Source of the DNA: Undibacterium pigrum
GTDB taxonomy: Bacteria; Pseudomonadota; Gammaproteobacteria; Burkholderiales; Burkholderiaceae_D
Assembly (NCBI RefSeq): GCF_003201815.1
Contig: NZ_QJKB01000005.1
Coordinates: 124,001 to 188,000 of the forward strand
Direction of reading: 5' to 3'
Length of the DNA stretch: 64,000 nt
The notes below the pieces were generated by a model. It ran no database searches and had not been told where the DNA came from. It saw only the letters and a program-made list of their open reading frames with translations. The stretch's first letter is position 1, and the number at the start of each line of letters is the position of its first letter. The position numbers and the translations under genes are program-made. Shown piece by piece: positions 33,159-43,100 of this stretch.

Positions 33159-34243
33159 GTTTCAGTGGAAGTTATCGTCCAGATGATGTGAAGTTCTTGT
33201 TGAAGCAACTGCCACTGATGAACTTCACCAAGGTGTCAGAAAAAGAATTGCTGATACAGACAGGGCAGCGCCATTACAGTGAAATGCTATCACCTGAAGC
33301 CTTGCCTTCGCCTGCCTACCTGCATATCTTTGAGCAGGCCTGTGCTGCCAATAATCAAAAAATGGCTGAAGACTGCGTTGCACTGGCGGCGATTATCCGT
33401 GAACGCAAAGGGCCAGAGTTGACGATAGTTTCACTGGCGCGTGCAGGCACACCGGTAGGCGTGATACTCAAACATGTGCTGGAAGCAGGCATGGGTGCCA
33501 GGGTTGCGCATTATTCGATTTCCATTATCCGTGACCGAGGGATAGACACGGTCGCCTTGCAGCATATCTTGCAAACGCATAAGGATACGTCCATCGTGTT
33601 TGTCGATGGCTGGACTGGTAAAGGCGTCATCTCCAGGGAGTTGCACAAGACCATAGAAGATTTCAATCAGGCTCATGGCACCTCGATAGAGCCGGGCTTG
33701 TATGTCTTGTCTGACCTCGCCGGTACGGCAGCATTTGCCGCAAGCAGTGACGATTATTTAATCCCGTCCAGCATACTCAATGCCACTGTCTCTGGCCTGG
33801 TCAGCCGCTCGATTTTGAATGCAGATATCGCTGAAGATGATTTTCATGGCTGTGTTTTCTATGATGAATTCCTGCCGCATGACAGGTCCATCAGTTTTGC
33901 CGATGACATTATTCAACTGGCCAGGCAGGTGCTCAAACAAGGCCAGGCATTGGATGCCAAACCGGTAGATCGTGACAAGGCAGCCGCCATCTCGCTTGCC
34001 TGCCTGCAAACCATGATGCAGCGCTATCAGGTCAGCGATATCAACCTGATCAAGCCAGGCATAGGCGAGGCCACCCGCGTGTTATTGCGGCGTGTGCCCA
34101 GAGTCGTCATCGTCAGGGACGTGAATGCCATAGATGTACAGCATCTCATCGTCCTGGCGAAAGAAAAGCAGGTTCCTTTGGAAGTCGATGTTCATTTACC
34201 TTATCAGGCTGTATCGATTATACGGAGTGCGTTAGATGGCTAA
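33155..34243 (+). CDS. StiP-like PRTase/protease-domain protein with PELOTA-type RNA-binding end
   Basis: A 362-residue protein from ATG 33155, whose ATGA overlaps the HAD stop and which has GGAGG upstream. Residues 1-260 match the StiP family: SFSGSYRPDDVKFLL at the start, SLARAGTPVGVIL and VDGWTGKGVI resembling PRTase-type loops. The last 90 residues, with IKPGIGEATRVLLRRVPRVV, resemble the PELOTA RNA-binding domain seen in Ter-associated proteins. StiP has been called a cysteine protease in databases, but the PRPP-loop look suggests a transferase. The reaction is not established. Confidence 0.78.
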   Translation: MSFSGSYRPDDVKFLLKQLPLMNFTKVSEKELLIQTGQRHYSEMLSPEALPSPAYLHIFEQACAANNQKMAEDCVALAAIIRERKGPELTIVSLARAGTPVGVILKHVLEAGMGARVAHYSISIIRDRGIDTVALQHILQTHKDTSIVFVDGWTGKGVISRELHKTIEDFNQAHGTSIEPGLYVLSDLAGTAAFAASSDDYLIPSSILNATVSGLVSRSILNADIAEDDFHGCVFYDEFLPHDRSISFADDIIQLARQVLKQGQALDAKPVDRDKAAAISLACLQTMMQRYQVSDINLIKPGIGEATRVLLRRVPRVVIVRDVNAIDVQHLIVLAKEKQVPLEVDVHLPYQAVSIIRSALDG

Positions 34244-35159
34244 TAAATTTATGGGCGCATCCCTGTATGTGCCGGCAAATCACAAGAACCTGCTGGCAAT
34301 TGCCAATGGTGAATTGCTCCCGAATGCGCGCTCCCTGATCTTTTGTACAGAAGATGCAGTCTCGGAAGAAGCGCTGGGTTATGCACTCTTCAATCTGCAA
34401 CTGACGCTGGAAAACATGCATCCTTCATGCAGGGCAGATCGCTTCGTCCGCGTCAGAAATACGGATGTGCTCAAGCGTGTGCTGGCCATGCATGGTTCAG
34501 AAAAATTGACAGGCTTCGTCATCCCCAAAGCCAGTGCAGAAAATTTCCATGATTACTTTGAGATGGTCAGGGACACCAAGCATCTGCTGATGCCTACGTT
34601 GGAAACCGCAGAAGTATTTTGCGATGACGCCATGCGTGACTTGCGCTCCATCTTGCTGGCGCCGGAAGTCAAACCACGCATACTCGCTCTAAGAATAGGT
34701 GGTAATGATTTGCTGGCATTGCTGGGCTTGCGCAGGCCGCGTTCGGTTTCGATTTATCAGACACCGCTGGGCAGCGTGATTGCCAAGCTGGTGGTCATTT
34801 TCAAGCCACATGGTTTTGAACTGACTGCACCGGTATTTGAATATCTTGATTTGCCTGAATTGCTGGACCAGGAAGTGATACAAGACCTGGCCCATGGCCT
34901 GGTTGGGAAAACAGCCATACATCCTGACCAGATTGAAGAGATAGAGTGCCATTACCGCGTCTCAAATTCAGACATGGAATCGGCAAGCGCCATCCTGAAT
35001 GTGAATAGCCCGGCGGTATTCAAAATGCATAATGCCATGTGTGAAATTGCCACCCACAAGGCATGGGCTATCAGGACCCTGGAGAGATCAGAATTATTTG
35101 GCCAGCATTCCCACGATGTATCACTACCAGTGAATGAGGAACAAAATGCAAGTTACTAG
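34236..35159 (+). CDS. CitE/HpcH-type lyase of the Ter module
   Basis: A 307-residue TIM-barrel protein of the HpcH/HpaI/CitE family: FCTEDAVSEEA with metal-binding acids near residue 37, RFVRVRN, LMPTLETAEVF, and GKTAIHPDQIEEI near the end. Family members split or form C-C bonds of CoA thioesters or acids. In Ter loci this gene ends the biosynthetic module. The ATG overlaps the StiP-like gene by 8 bases, continuing the chain of coupled genes. Confidence 0.85.
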   Translation: MANKFMGASLYVPANHKNLLAIANGELLPNARSLIFCTEDAVSEEALGYALFNLQLTLENMHPSCRADRFVRVRNTDVLKRVLAMHGSEKLTGFVIPKASAENFHDYFEMVRDTKHLLMPTLETAEVFCDDAMRDLRSILLAPEVKPRILALRIGGNDLLALLGLRRPRSVSIYQTPLGSVIAKLVVIFKPHGFELTAPVFEYLDLPELLDQEVIQDLAHGLVGKTAIHPDQIEEIECHYRVSNSDMESASAILNVNSPAVFKMHNAMCEIATHKAWAIRTLERSELFGQHSHDVSLPVNEEQNASY

Positions 35160-35520
35160 AAAAGTGAAATTGATTATTGCAGGCTTTGCACTGCTCCCTT
35201 TCATCCTTTTTATCTTGTACACATGGGTCACCCTCAGCTTTGCTTTTTCTGAAGGTGAACGTGCCGGTTACATGCAAAAAATGTCCAAGCGTGGCTGGGT
35301 ATGCAAGTCATGGGAAGGTGAGCTTGCACTCGTGACCATGCCTGGTGCCATCCCCGAAAAATTCCAGTTCACCGTCAGGGATGATGCCGTCGCCAAAAAA
35401 ATCAGCGATGCCGCCGGTAAGAGGGTAGTGCTCAAGTATGGGCAGCACAAAGGCGTGCCTACCTCATGCTTTGGCGACACTGAGTATTTCGTGACTGATG
35501 TTATTGTTCCCGCCAATTAA
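35146..35520 (+). CDS. Small single-pass membrane protein
   Basis: A 124-residue protein starting at ATG 35146 with GAGGA five bases upstream; an ATG at 35134 is less well placed. One transmembrane helix lies near residues 6-28, followed by a beta-rich domain with two Cys. Similar small proteins carrying SEGERAGY and GWxCKxWEGELA segments occur widely and are often misnamed 6-phosphogluconate dehydrogenase; there is no such domain. Its start lies within the end of the CitE-like gene, so it belongs to the operon. Function unknown. Confidence 0.7.
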   Translation: MQVTRKVKLIIAGFALLPFILFILYTWVTLSFAFSEGERAGYMQKMSKRGWVCKSWEGELALVTMPGAIPEKFQFTVRDDAVAKKISDAAGKRVVLKYGQHKGVPTSCFGDTEYFVTDVIVPAN

Positions 35521-35543
35521 ACTCATACAGCATCAGGATCATC

Positions 35544-36815
35544 ATGGAAAATCTCGCCAGAGGCCAGCGCCTGCCATTGTCTAATATCGTCGCTGGCACT
35601 ACAGTAAGAATAGGCCTGCAAGGCCAGGGCCTGAGCCTGGACTTCGCCTGTTTTGGACTCGATGCCCAGGGCAAGCTGTCGGATGACCGTTACATGATTT
35701 TTTTCAACCAGCCCACTTCACCTTGTGGTGGTGTCGCGCTCAGCGATGTAGCTGGTGATTTGCAGGGCTTTCAGTTTGACCTGAGCAAGCTGCCGCAGAC
35801 GATAGAGCGTATCGTTATCACCAGCAGCATTGATGGCAGCGGGACCATGTCGCAACTGCAGAGCGGGTATTTGCGCCTGCTGGACCAGGACATTGAAAAA
35901 GCCAGGTTTGCATTTTCTGGCACAGACTTCAGTGCAGAAAAAGCCGTCATGCTGGGCGAGTTTTATCGCAAGGATGGGCTGTGGCGTTTCATGACTATAG
36001 GCCAGGGTTTCAATGGCGGCCTGGATGCCCTGGTCACGCATTTTGGTGGCAGCCTGGCCGAAGCGGCGCCAACTCCATCTCTACCACCAACAGCGCCAGC
36101 AGAAGTCAAAAAAGTATCCCTGTCCAAGGTATCACTCACCAAGGCCGGACAAAGCCACAAAGTCTCACTGGAAAAAGGCGCGGGCGCACCCAAAAAACTT
36201 ATCGTCAAGGCGACCTGGCTGGATAACGGCGATGATGCTGATGATAATGATGACCTGGACTTGCGCGTGGGCCTCTTGCTGCCAGACGGCAAGATGAAGT
36301 TCATCACTGCACCAGATGCGCCGGGCAGCTTCGCGTCCGCCCCTTATGCATTGCATCTTGGCGATACCGTCACTGCCTCAGCCAAAGAGCCTGCGACTGA
36401 AACCGTGGAAGTCAATCCTGATATCGCCAGACTCTCAGGCGGTCAGGTAGTCATGGTATTCAGCGTGTATTCTGCCCTGTCCAATGGCGCAGTTTCTGTG
36501 GCTTCCATGCGCCCCAAAATGGTCATGCAATATGGCGAGCAAATCGTCGAATGCGATTTTGATTTCAGAACATCCAAACATGCAGATGATGACACTGTGT
36601 ACACCTATGTCATCGGCACCGCCATCATCAATGAAGACAGCATTACCCTGGCACCTTCAGGTAAAACCTCAGAACCCGGCAGTGAAAACACGCCCTGGAT
36701 ATTCATGAATGGCAACGAGCCACGCATAGAGGTAATAGGGCCTGTAGTCTTCAAGGGTAAGGAAAAGAGCAAGGAAGCCCAGTTCAATCAGGGTAATCCT
36801 TACAGATACGTGTGA
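35544..36815 (+). CDS. terA: TerA-like protein with two TerD-related domains
   Basis: A 423-residue protein. Residues 1-170 are a divergent TerD domain (LARGQRLPLSNI, FYRKDGLWRFMTIGQGFNGG). A linker with repeated KVSL(S/T)K units (about 190-215) follows. The second half, with WLDNGDDADDNDDLDLRVG, is an acidic TerA-type domain likely to bind calcium. The first domain closely parallels that of the terF gene upstream. It is the last gene of the rightward operon, 23 bases after the small membrane protein gene. Confidence 0.82.
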   Translation: MENLARGQRLPLSNIVAGTTVRIGLQGQGLSLDFACFGLDAQGKLSDDRYMIFFNQPTSPCGGVALSDVAGDLQGFQFDLSKLPQTIERIVITSSIDGSGTMSQLQSGYLRLLDQDIEKARFAFSGTDFSAEKAVMLGEFYRKDGLWRFMTIGQGFNGGLDALVTHFGGSLAEAAPTPSLPPTAPAEVKKVSLSKVSLTKAGQSHKVSLEKGAGAPKKLIVKATWLDNGDDADDNDDLDLRVGLLLPDGKMKFITAPDAPGSFASAPYALHLGDTVTASAKEPATETVEVNPDIARLSGGQVVMVFSVYSALSNGAVSVASMRPKMVMQYGEQIVECDFDFRTSKHADDDTVYTYVIGTAIINEDSITLAPSGKTSEPGSENTPWIFMNGNEPRIEVIGPVVFKGKEKSKEAQFNQGNPYRYV

Positions 36816-36828
36816 GCTTGCTGTTAGC

Positions 36829-36855
36829 AAAAAGCCCGGCGCTTTAGTGCCGGGC
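36829..36855 (-). terminator. Intrinsic terminator for the leftward periplasmic-protein gene
   Basis: GCCCGGC at 36834-36840 and GCCGGGC at 36849-36855 form a 7-bp GC stem. Read leftward it is followed by TTTTT. The stem may also slow rightward transcripts leaving terA. Confidence 0.8.
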
Positions 36856-36869
36856 CATACCGCAGCAAT

Positions 36870-37394
36870 TTATATCTGACGGTCTTCTGCCTTGAAAGTG
36901 CCTTCTGTGATGCTCAGGATGGCTTTGGTTTTCTTGTCCCTGAGTTCAAAAGAAAATTTGCCTTCGATGACTTTACCGCTGACGGAGGTGATCTCCAGCA
37001 TGTTCTTGCCATCGCGCGCATCGTATTCAGCGACAGGTTCTCCAAATGGTTGCTTGCTTTGGCCCTTGGTGAATTTGACTTCGCAGCCGTTGTTACCAAA
37101 ATCCTTGGCCTGATATTTGACAGGTTTGCCATCAAAATTCCTGCAGATGATGCCCAGGCGGTCTGACAGGGTTTTTGGAGGCGGATAGGCAGATGCACCC
37201 TTGGTGACGGCAATCAGATTTAAGACACCCTTGGTTGGTATCAGATAGGTGATGCCATCATCGTCGCTTTCAAATACCTTGCCGTCGATTTTTGCGCTGA
37301 GTTGCTGCGTTATCTTGGCATGGGCCAGCAAGGCTGGCGTCAGGCTGAATACTGCCAGCGAGGCCGCAGCAAGGACAGAATGGGATAGTTTCAT
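36870..37394 (-). CDS. Secreted or periplasmic protein of unknown function
   Basis: A 174-residue protein with a clear Sec signal peptide (MKLSHSVLAAASLAVFS, cleavage near ALLAHA at 21-26). The mature part is rich in short beta strands, has two Cys and ends in a FSFELRDKKTKAILSITEG segment. I do not recognise the family. It stands alone on the minus strand, converging with terA and with its own terminator. A role in the Ter response is not indicated. Confidence 0.7.
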   Translation of the reverse strand: MKLSHSVLAAASLAVFSLTPALLAHAKITQQLSAKIDGKVFESDDDGITYLIPTKGVLNLIAVTKGASAYPPPKTLSDRLGIICRNFDGKPVKYQAKDFGNNGCEVKFTKGQSKQPFGEPVAEYDARDGKNMLEITSVSGKVIEGKFSFELRDKKTKAILSITEGTFKAEDRQI

Positions 37395-37552
37395 ATGATT
37401 CCTTTGTAAATAGAACTCATTTCTAATGACTTATCATGACAATAGCATATTCGACTACTTTACTGGCTATGCATCAAAGTAGCCTGCCCTTGTCCAGGAA
37501 TGCCCTATGGATCTATTCACTACCCCAAAAGCGCTGGCTTAGCTATTCACTA

Positions 37553-38557
37553 TCACGCATTCAGGCCTTTCATGCCTTCCTCGGTATAGCGTTCTCCCGC
37601 CGCCATGCCCGGTGGCAATGCCTGAGAAATTTTATCCAGGTCGGCCTTGCTGAGTGACACCTGAGTCGCTGCCAGGTTTTCATGCAGATAGCTGATGCGT
37701 TTGGTACCGGGAATAGGAATGATGTCCTCGCCCTGCGCCAGCAACCAGGCCAGTGCCAGTTGCGCAGGAGTGCAGGATTTTTCCAGAGAGAATTGCCTGA
37801 TGACTTCAACAATTGCCAGATTATGCGATAGATTTTCGTCCGAGAAGCGCGGGTTGAAAATGCGGAAATCCCCCTGGCCCAGACTACTCTTACCATTGAT
37901 GCTTCCGGTTAAAAAGCCGCGTCCCAGAGGGCTGTAGGCAAAGAAGCTGGCACCAACTTCACGGCAAGCCTGCAGCACGCCAGCTTCAGGGTCTCTGGTC
38001 CAGAGCGAGTATTCGCTTTGTACCGCGGCGATGGGGTGAATCGCCGCCGCCTGACGCAAAGTTGCTGGCGACACTTCACACAGACCAATCGCACGTACTT
38101 TGCCTTCAGCTACCAGGTCGCTCAAAGTACCTATGGATGCTTCCAGTGGCGTATCAAGGTTCAGCCGGTGTATGTAGTAAAGATCGATGGCTTCAATACC
38201 CAGCCTGCGTAAAGTAGCTTCAACCGCTGTACGGATATACTCAGGGCTGTTGTCTATCCTGCGTTCGTAACGGCCTTCCTGGCGCACCAGGCCAAACTTG
38301 CTGGCGATACGCAGCTTGTCAGCTTTACCCTTGCCCTTGAGTTTGCCCTTGATAAAGCGCCCCAGCAGTTCTTCATTCTTTCCCATGCCATACGAATCGG
38401 CAGTATCAAATAAAGTGACGCCAGCTTCAAAGGCGGCTTCCAGGGTAGCGAGTGAACTGGCGTCGTCAGTATCGCCATAAAATTCAGACATGCCCATGCA
38501 ACCCAGTCCCATGGCGGAAACTGACATACCACTGCGGCCTATTTTTCTTTGTTCCAT
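37553..38557 (-). CDS. Aldo/keto reductase
   Basis: A 334-residue NADPH-dependent reductase. It begins VSAMGLGCMGMSEFYG, has catalytic D and Y in DTADSYGMGKNEELLG, Lys in RIASKFG and His in DLYYIHRLN, and ends with the cofactor-binding IPIPGTKRISYLHEN. Enzymes of this subgroup reduce aldehydes and ketones; the natural substrate is not predictable. AAGGAAAG lies before the ATG. A LysR-family gene is divergently transcribed 86 bases away and probably controls it. Confidence 0.92.
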   Translation of the reverse strand: MEQRKIGRSGMSVSAMGLGCMGMSEFYGDTDDASSLATLEAAFEAGVTLFDTADSYGMGKNEELLGRFIKGKLKGKGKADKLRIASKFGLVRQEGRYERRIDNSPEYIRTAVEATLRRLGIEAIDLYYIHRLNLDTPLEASIGTLSDLVAEGKVRAIGLCEVSPATLRQAAAIHPIAAVQSEYSLWTRDPEAGVLQACREVGASFFAYSPLGRGFLTGSINGKSSLGQGDFRIFNPRFSDENLSHNLAIVEVIRQFSLEKSCTPAQLALAWLLAQGEDIIPIPGTKRISYLHENLAATQVSLSKADLDKISQALPPGMAAGERYTEEGMKGLNA

Positions 38558-38606
38558 GATGCTTTCCTTGTGTTGAGTGAAAACGACAGACTAAGCAGTA
38601 CAAGGC

Positions 38607-38625
38607 ATTTGTGGAATTACCAAAT
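38607..38625. promoter_or_regulatory. Candidate LysR-type operator
   Basis: ATTTG and CAAAT are separated by 9 bases in the 86-base divergent region between the reductase and the LysR gene. The spacing and the T-N11-A form match LysR-family binding sites. Confidence 0.5.
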
Positions 38626-38643
38626 ACGTGATACCTTTTTTGC

Positions 38644-39531
38644 ATGAGTAAAATCAATACCCACTTATTGCAGATATTTGCAGTCACTGCACAGACACTT
38701 AACTTTCGTCTGGCGGCAGAGCAATTGCATATCACGCAGCCACCTTTATCGCGGGCGATTCAAAACCTGGAACAGCGCCTGGGCGTCAAATTGTTCTTGC
38801 GTGATACGCAAAGCGTACAACTGACAAGTGCTGGCAAACTCTTGCTGCCACGCGCACTGGCCATACTGGCGATGCTGGATGACACTGAGACTTTCATGAG
38901 CAGCCTGGTTGAACCATCCCAACTACGTCTGGGCCTGACGACCTCGGTAGAAGCGGGCAGTTTCAGCCAGTTAACTGAGGCATTGGCAATTGCCTTGCCC
39001 GGCATGTCTGTAGAACTTACTTACGATAATTCACCAAAGCTGGTCGCGGCGATCAAGGCCGGGCGTATTGATGCCGCCGTGATAGCCATGCCGACCCGGA
39101 CGCTGGATTTTCCTGTGCAGTCGCTGGGCCAGCAGCCCATGATGGTGGCAATATCCAGCAAACATCCACTGGCCAACCGCCGGCAATTGTCATTGGCTGA
39201 TATCGCCAGCGAGCCTGTATATCACTTTGAGCGAGCGCGCCAGCCGGCATTTTTTGATTACTGCCATGAGATTTTCAGGCGTCACCATTTTGCGCCTCGT
39301 TTCTTGCTGGAACCGAATGACCATCATGTCCTGCTAAGTGACATTGCCGCCGGAAAAGGTGTCGCTTTGTTACCTGCATCTTTTAAGGCATTGCGCCTGA
39401 CTGGTGTGTCTTATCGCAAGCTGAAAGAAGGTGATGAGCTGGCACTTAAGCTGGCACTGATCACTGGAGCAAACGCGCATCCCCAGACAAATTTGTTATT
39501 CGATCTGGCTGGCAAATACCTGCAGACTTAA
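38644..39531 (+). CDS. LysR-family transcriptional regulator
   Basis: A 295-residue regulator. The N-terminal helix-turn-helix is unmistakable (FRLAAEQLHITQPPLSRAIQNLEQRLGVKLF), followed by an effector-binding domain (LRLGLTTSVEAGSFSQL onward). It probably autoregulates and activates the divergent aldo/keto reductase gene on binding an unknown ligand. The order is the classic LysR/target divergent pair. Confidence 0.93.
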   Translation: MSKINTHLLQIFAVTAQTLNFRLAAEQLHITQPPLSRAIQNLEQRLGVKLFLRDTQSVQLTSAGKLLLPRALAILAMLDDTETFMSSLVEPSQLRLGLTTSVEAGSFSQLTEALAIALPGMSVELTYDNSPKLVAAIKAGRIDAAVIAMPTRTLDFPVQSLGQQPMMVAISSKHPLANRRQLSLADIASEPVYHFERARQPAFFDYCHEIFRRHHFAPRFLLEPNDHHVLLSDIAAGKGVALLPASFKALRLTGVSYRKLKEGDELALKLALITGANAHPQTNLLFDLAGKYLQT

Positions 39532-39563
39532 TGCTTGAAGAAATGAAACTGGAGTAGAAATTA

Positions 39564-39854
39564 ATGACAATGCTTTACCCCGCACTTAAAGAATTTGTCG
39601 AGAGAAAATTGCCAAGAAGTTTGAGAGAAGCTGAAAAAGCTAGCGTTGCTTCATTTTCGTTGTTGTCGAAAGAAAACATTGAGGATTTAAATGCGCTGAA
39701 AAAATCATCTGCTCTTTTTGCGATTGCGTATCTGGAATATATATTGACGGAAGATATTGCGTCGTCAGCTAATTCTTACGTTTACGATGTTTTGATCGGC
39801 AAGATGGATATCGAGGCTTTTAATAAAATTCATGGCTCCACATCAAACGTATGA
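39564..39854 (+). CDS. Small helical protein of unknown function
   Basis: A 96-residue protein with GGAG about 10 bases before its ATG and a strong terminator directly after its stop. It is helical, charged and AT-rich compared with neighbours (Lys AAA, Asn and Ile codons frequent), which suggests a foreign origin. It contains no Cys and no signal peptide. I do not recognise a family. Immunity-like or stress proteins of this size exist, but nothing specific supports such a role. Confidence 0.6.
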   Translation: MTMLYPALKEFVERKLPRSLREAEKASVASFSLLSKENIEDLNALKKSSALFAIAYLEYILTEDIASSANSYVYDVLIGKMDIEAFNKIHGSTSNV

Positions 39855-39886
39855 AAAGCCGTTCAATTTTCAACTGAACGGCTTTT
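39854..39886. terminator. Strong bidirectional terminator
   Basis: AAAAGCCGTTCA and TGAACGGCTTTT form a perfect 12-bp stem with a 9-base loop, with A- and T-runs at the ends. It begins at the stop codon of the 96-residue gene. Confidence 0.85.
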
Positions 39887-39918
39887 GCAATTGCTTTTCT
39901 GGTTGCCTGCACGCTTAG

Positions 39919-40010
39919 TCACGTAATCACAAGTTGTGCAGGTTTAGTGATTTCCTTGATCAGTTCTTCAGAGAGCAGTTGCTTATCTAAATTACCTTCC
40001 AGGATTTTTG
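39919..40010 (-). pseudogene. Possible decayed C-terminal coding fragment
   Basis: On the minus strand about 30 codons read as a plausible, charged protein end (KILEGNLDKQLLSEELIKEI, then TKPAQLVIT and stop). There is no start codon, and stop codons lie directly upstream in the frame. It could be the remnant of a gene truncated by the insertion of the large two-gene unit next to it, or chance. Confidence 0.25.
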
Positions 40011-40068
40011 TTTATTAGTAATCTCTACTTTTGAATAAGTCGTATCTACTTTCTTTGATTTGAATGGA

Positions 40069-40107
40069 CCGGGCGGCTCCCCTATCGAGAAAAGAGGAAC
40101 CGCCCGG
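40069..40107 (-). terminator. GC-rich hairpin after the giant LamG protein gene
   Basis: CCGGGCGG-C-TCC and GGA-A-CCGCCCGG pair around a 15-base loop, 15 bases after the stop codon of the leftward gene. There is no T-run on that strand, but the stem is long and stable. Confidence 0.6.
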
Positions 40108-40121
40108 AAATCAGCACTCAC

Positions 40122-43100
40122 CTAATCCTCGTTACCGTATTTCAAACTAGCCAAACTGTGCGTTACCAGCGCAGTACCGCTTGCCAACGCGCGCACGCCA
40201 GTCACTACTGCGTAGATTGCCGTCGCGGCACCGCCAGTCGACTGTCGGAACCAGTTCGCGCCTGTCTGGGTGAACATGAACCAGGGCATGCGCGCCACGA
40301 TCATGGAGACGTCCCGGATAAAATACAAACGCGTTTGCATCTTGAGATTCTCGTGTGCCTTATCCTGTTCAAGAACGGTCATCGCTTGATGGTAAATTAT
40401 AGTCCGTGCGACAAGCAGGGCTATGCATGCAACAGGCGCCCACTTGGCAATCATGGCTTCTTTCTTGTCGAGCCAACTACCAGCGATCCCGCCTAGCTCG
40501 CCCAATTGCTGAGGGACAGGCGGACTCAGGACTTGCCAGACACCGCCGAGCAACGTGATTGCGTCACCCACGACCAGTACGCTGAAAACACTACACGTCA
40601 TCCACTCTTTAGGTTTGACAATCCCCCAAGCTTCGGGGCTCAGTCCGCTCTCCATTCGGTCGTTGAATGCTGGCGTCCACTTGAAAGTCTGCAAACTGGA
40701 AGCGGCTATTCCAGTCGCGCCCTTTAGCACTTTCATCATTCCGCGCACACGTGCTTCGCCCTGTGACGCCGCGCCGATACCACCTGAGCTCACGCTCTTG
40801 GTGAAGAGAGCGTCGGATGCCAGGCCGGAGATGAGATTGATCGAGCGCAGCACGATGATTAAAGTTTCGCTGGACGTGTCCATTTCATATGGTTCTTTGG
40901 GTACGACGGACAGCTGTAGAGAACCTGTAGTCTTGCGTAAGGTGCGCGGTGCCTTGCCCTGTTCGGCACGCTTCATGCTCTCAACGAGGCCCCTGTTGTC
41001 TTCAGCAAAAGTGCTCATCCGGCCTGACAGCGTCGTGACGACCAGATGTGCTATATGCACTGGCACAGCAAGGCCGAGACAGACCAGATCGAGGAGTGAT
41101 AGTTCCGAACCTGTGATCCATCGGTACAAATCGCTGAGGAAGGGAACCCTGATTTCTGTTTTCAGAATCTTCATTATCCAGTCCAGTCCTTCGATCAGCG
41201 CGCCACTCACAGCAGTGAGCTCCTTGATCATTAGCCGGATGCTCGTCTCTGCGCCTTTCTTCAGGGCAGCGAGAAGTTTGTCCACCATCTCGGAAAGCGA
41301 TGTGTCGAGCAAGCCGGAAATCAATGACGGAATGCTGCTGATCAGATCGTCGAAAGGACTTTCGCTACTGACGGCGATAGTTGGCCCGGCTGAAGTCACA
41401 CCGGTAACCGGGTTTTCCCGCGACTTTTGTATCACCATCTGCCCCTGCACACCGCGCGATTCATTGAAAGCTGGCGAGTCGCATTCTCCTGCGCTAGCCG
41501 CCCCTCCATTCACACTCTCGTTCCTCATCTTCGGTTTGACCGCAATCGCGTCTATGAGAGGCAGAAATGCAGCCTCAAGTTTTGCGGGTGACATGGCGCG
41601 CTTGGTGGCGTCAAGGCTCAGTTCAATGACACCTTTGATGATGTTCTTTGCTTCGATAATCGCCTTCCAGTTGAAGAGGGCGCGCAGGAACTCGATCGCT
41701 TTCATGATCATCACGCCGATTTGCTCGAAGAAGCCCGCGACAGCATTGGCCGCCTCGACCACCGAATTAACGACGGTATGGACCACGCTCAGCACGCCAT
41801 CGACCATCTTGGTGATCGCGAGTTCGACTGTATCGGCGATGGAGACCACGATTTTCACGGCACCTTCATAGATATCCGTTGCCACATCCTTGATACCCTC
41901 CCACAGGTCGCCGAAAAAACCACGCAGCAACACGCGTTCAGGAGTCGCCTCGCCGCGTTCCTCGTCTACCTCTGCCTGCGTTTCAAGCATCTCAAAGCGC
42001 AGACCCTGATTGCCGTGCGGGTCGTTGACGGCTTCAAACACAAATCCAAGATTGGATTTGAGCGCTGCACGGGTCGCTTCGGGATTGAGCGCCTGCTGCA
42101 TAGGTACGTGCGTTATGGTGCGGAAGGTCGCGACGCGGTCGCTGCCTGCAGCGCGCTGTGGTTGACGCATAGGCTGCGCATCAAAAAGTGCTCTTTCAGC
42201 ACCATGCAGATTTCGCTTGGCCTGCTTGCGTGCTTTTGAACGCAGCATATGCGCATCGCCGCGCGGCTCCTTGGACGCAGCCGGATCAACTGGTTTTGCC
42301 GATGCCATTACAGTCGTGATTGCATTGGCCACCTTGTCTGCATGCGGCGCATAGTCTGGCGCGAGCAAGGCTTCACCATCGCCTTCTTTCATGCCTGGTT
42401 TCCATCGCGTGGTGCGCTTTTCCATAAAGTCAGAACCGCGCACGTTGGCAAGTTTGCGGTGCAACTCCTGATCGGCCGCGATCACTACCCGGTCATTCCT
42501 GTGCATGAAGCCAGCCCGTGCCATCAGGATGGGCGCAGTCAAGGCTGATGCATCAGAGATGATGATGACTTCGCCCTGGCTGTCGGTCGTGAGCTCTGCA
42601 CTGTTCTCTTTGTTGATCGCATACGAGCGGCCCGCAACCTGCACGGTGGTTTGCTCGTCACCCCACAAGGATACAGGTTCACCGATCACGACCCCACCGT
42701 CAGGGTTGGTAACGCGGATTACTGTTCTCCAGGTCGAACGATCGCGGCTCTCGTCGATCTTGTTGCCACTGGTATAGGCATAGTCCTGGATCAGCTTGCT
42801 TTGTACGCTGAGCGTGGGTGGTGTTGCTGGCACCAGCATCTGTTCGTCCATCAGGACGTTGACGTGGAAGCGTTCATAACTCGCCATGAAACCTGCACGC
42901 AGGTCAATGGCTGGTGTGTGATCCACGCGTGAGGGCGTCACGAAGAAGGAAACTGTTCCGTCGTTGCCCGTGGTCGCCGAGAATACACGTTGCTTGCCAT
43001 CTGGCGAAGCTACGCCCGGTTCGGGTTCCTCTGCTGATCGCGAGCCGGTGATGCCGTCTGAATTGAATAGAACCGATTCAGGCTGGTCGTCACGATTACG

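Noticed and set aside
40555-41871. 438-codon rightward frame opposite the giant LamG gene
   Set aside because: Ser/Thr/Arg-rich antisense reading with no motif; the leftward gene is supported by domains along its length.
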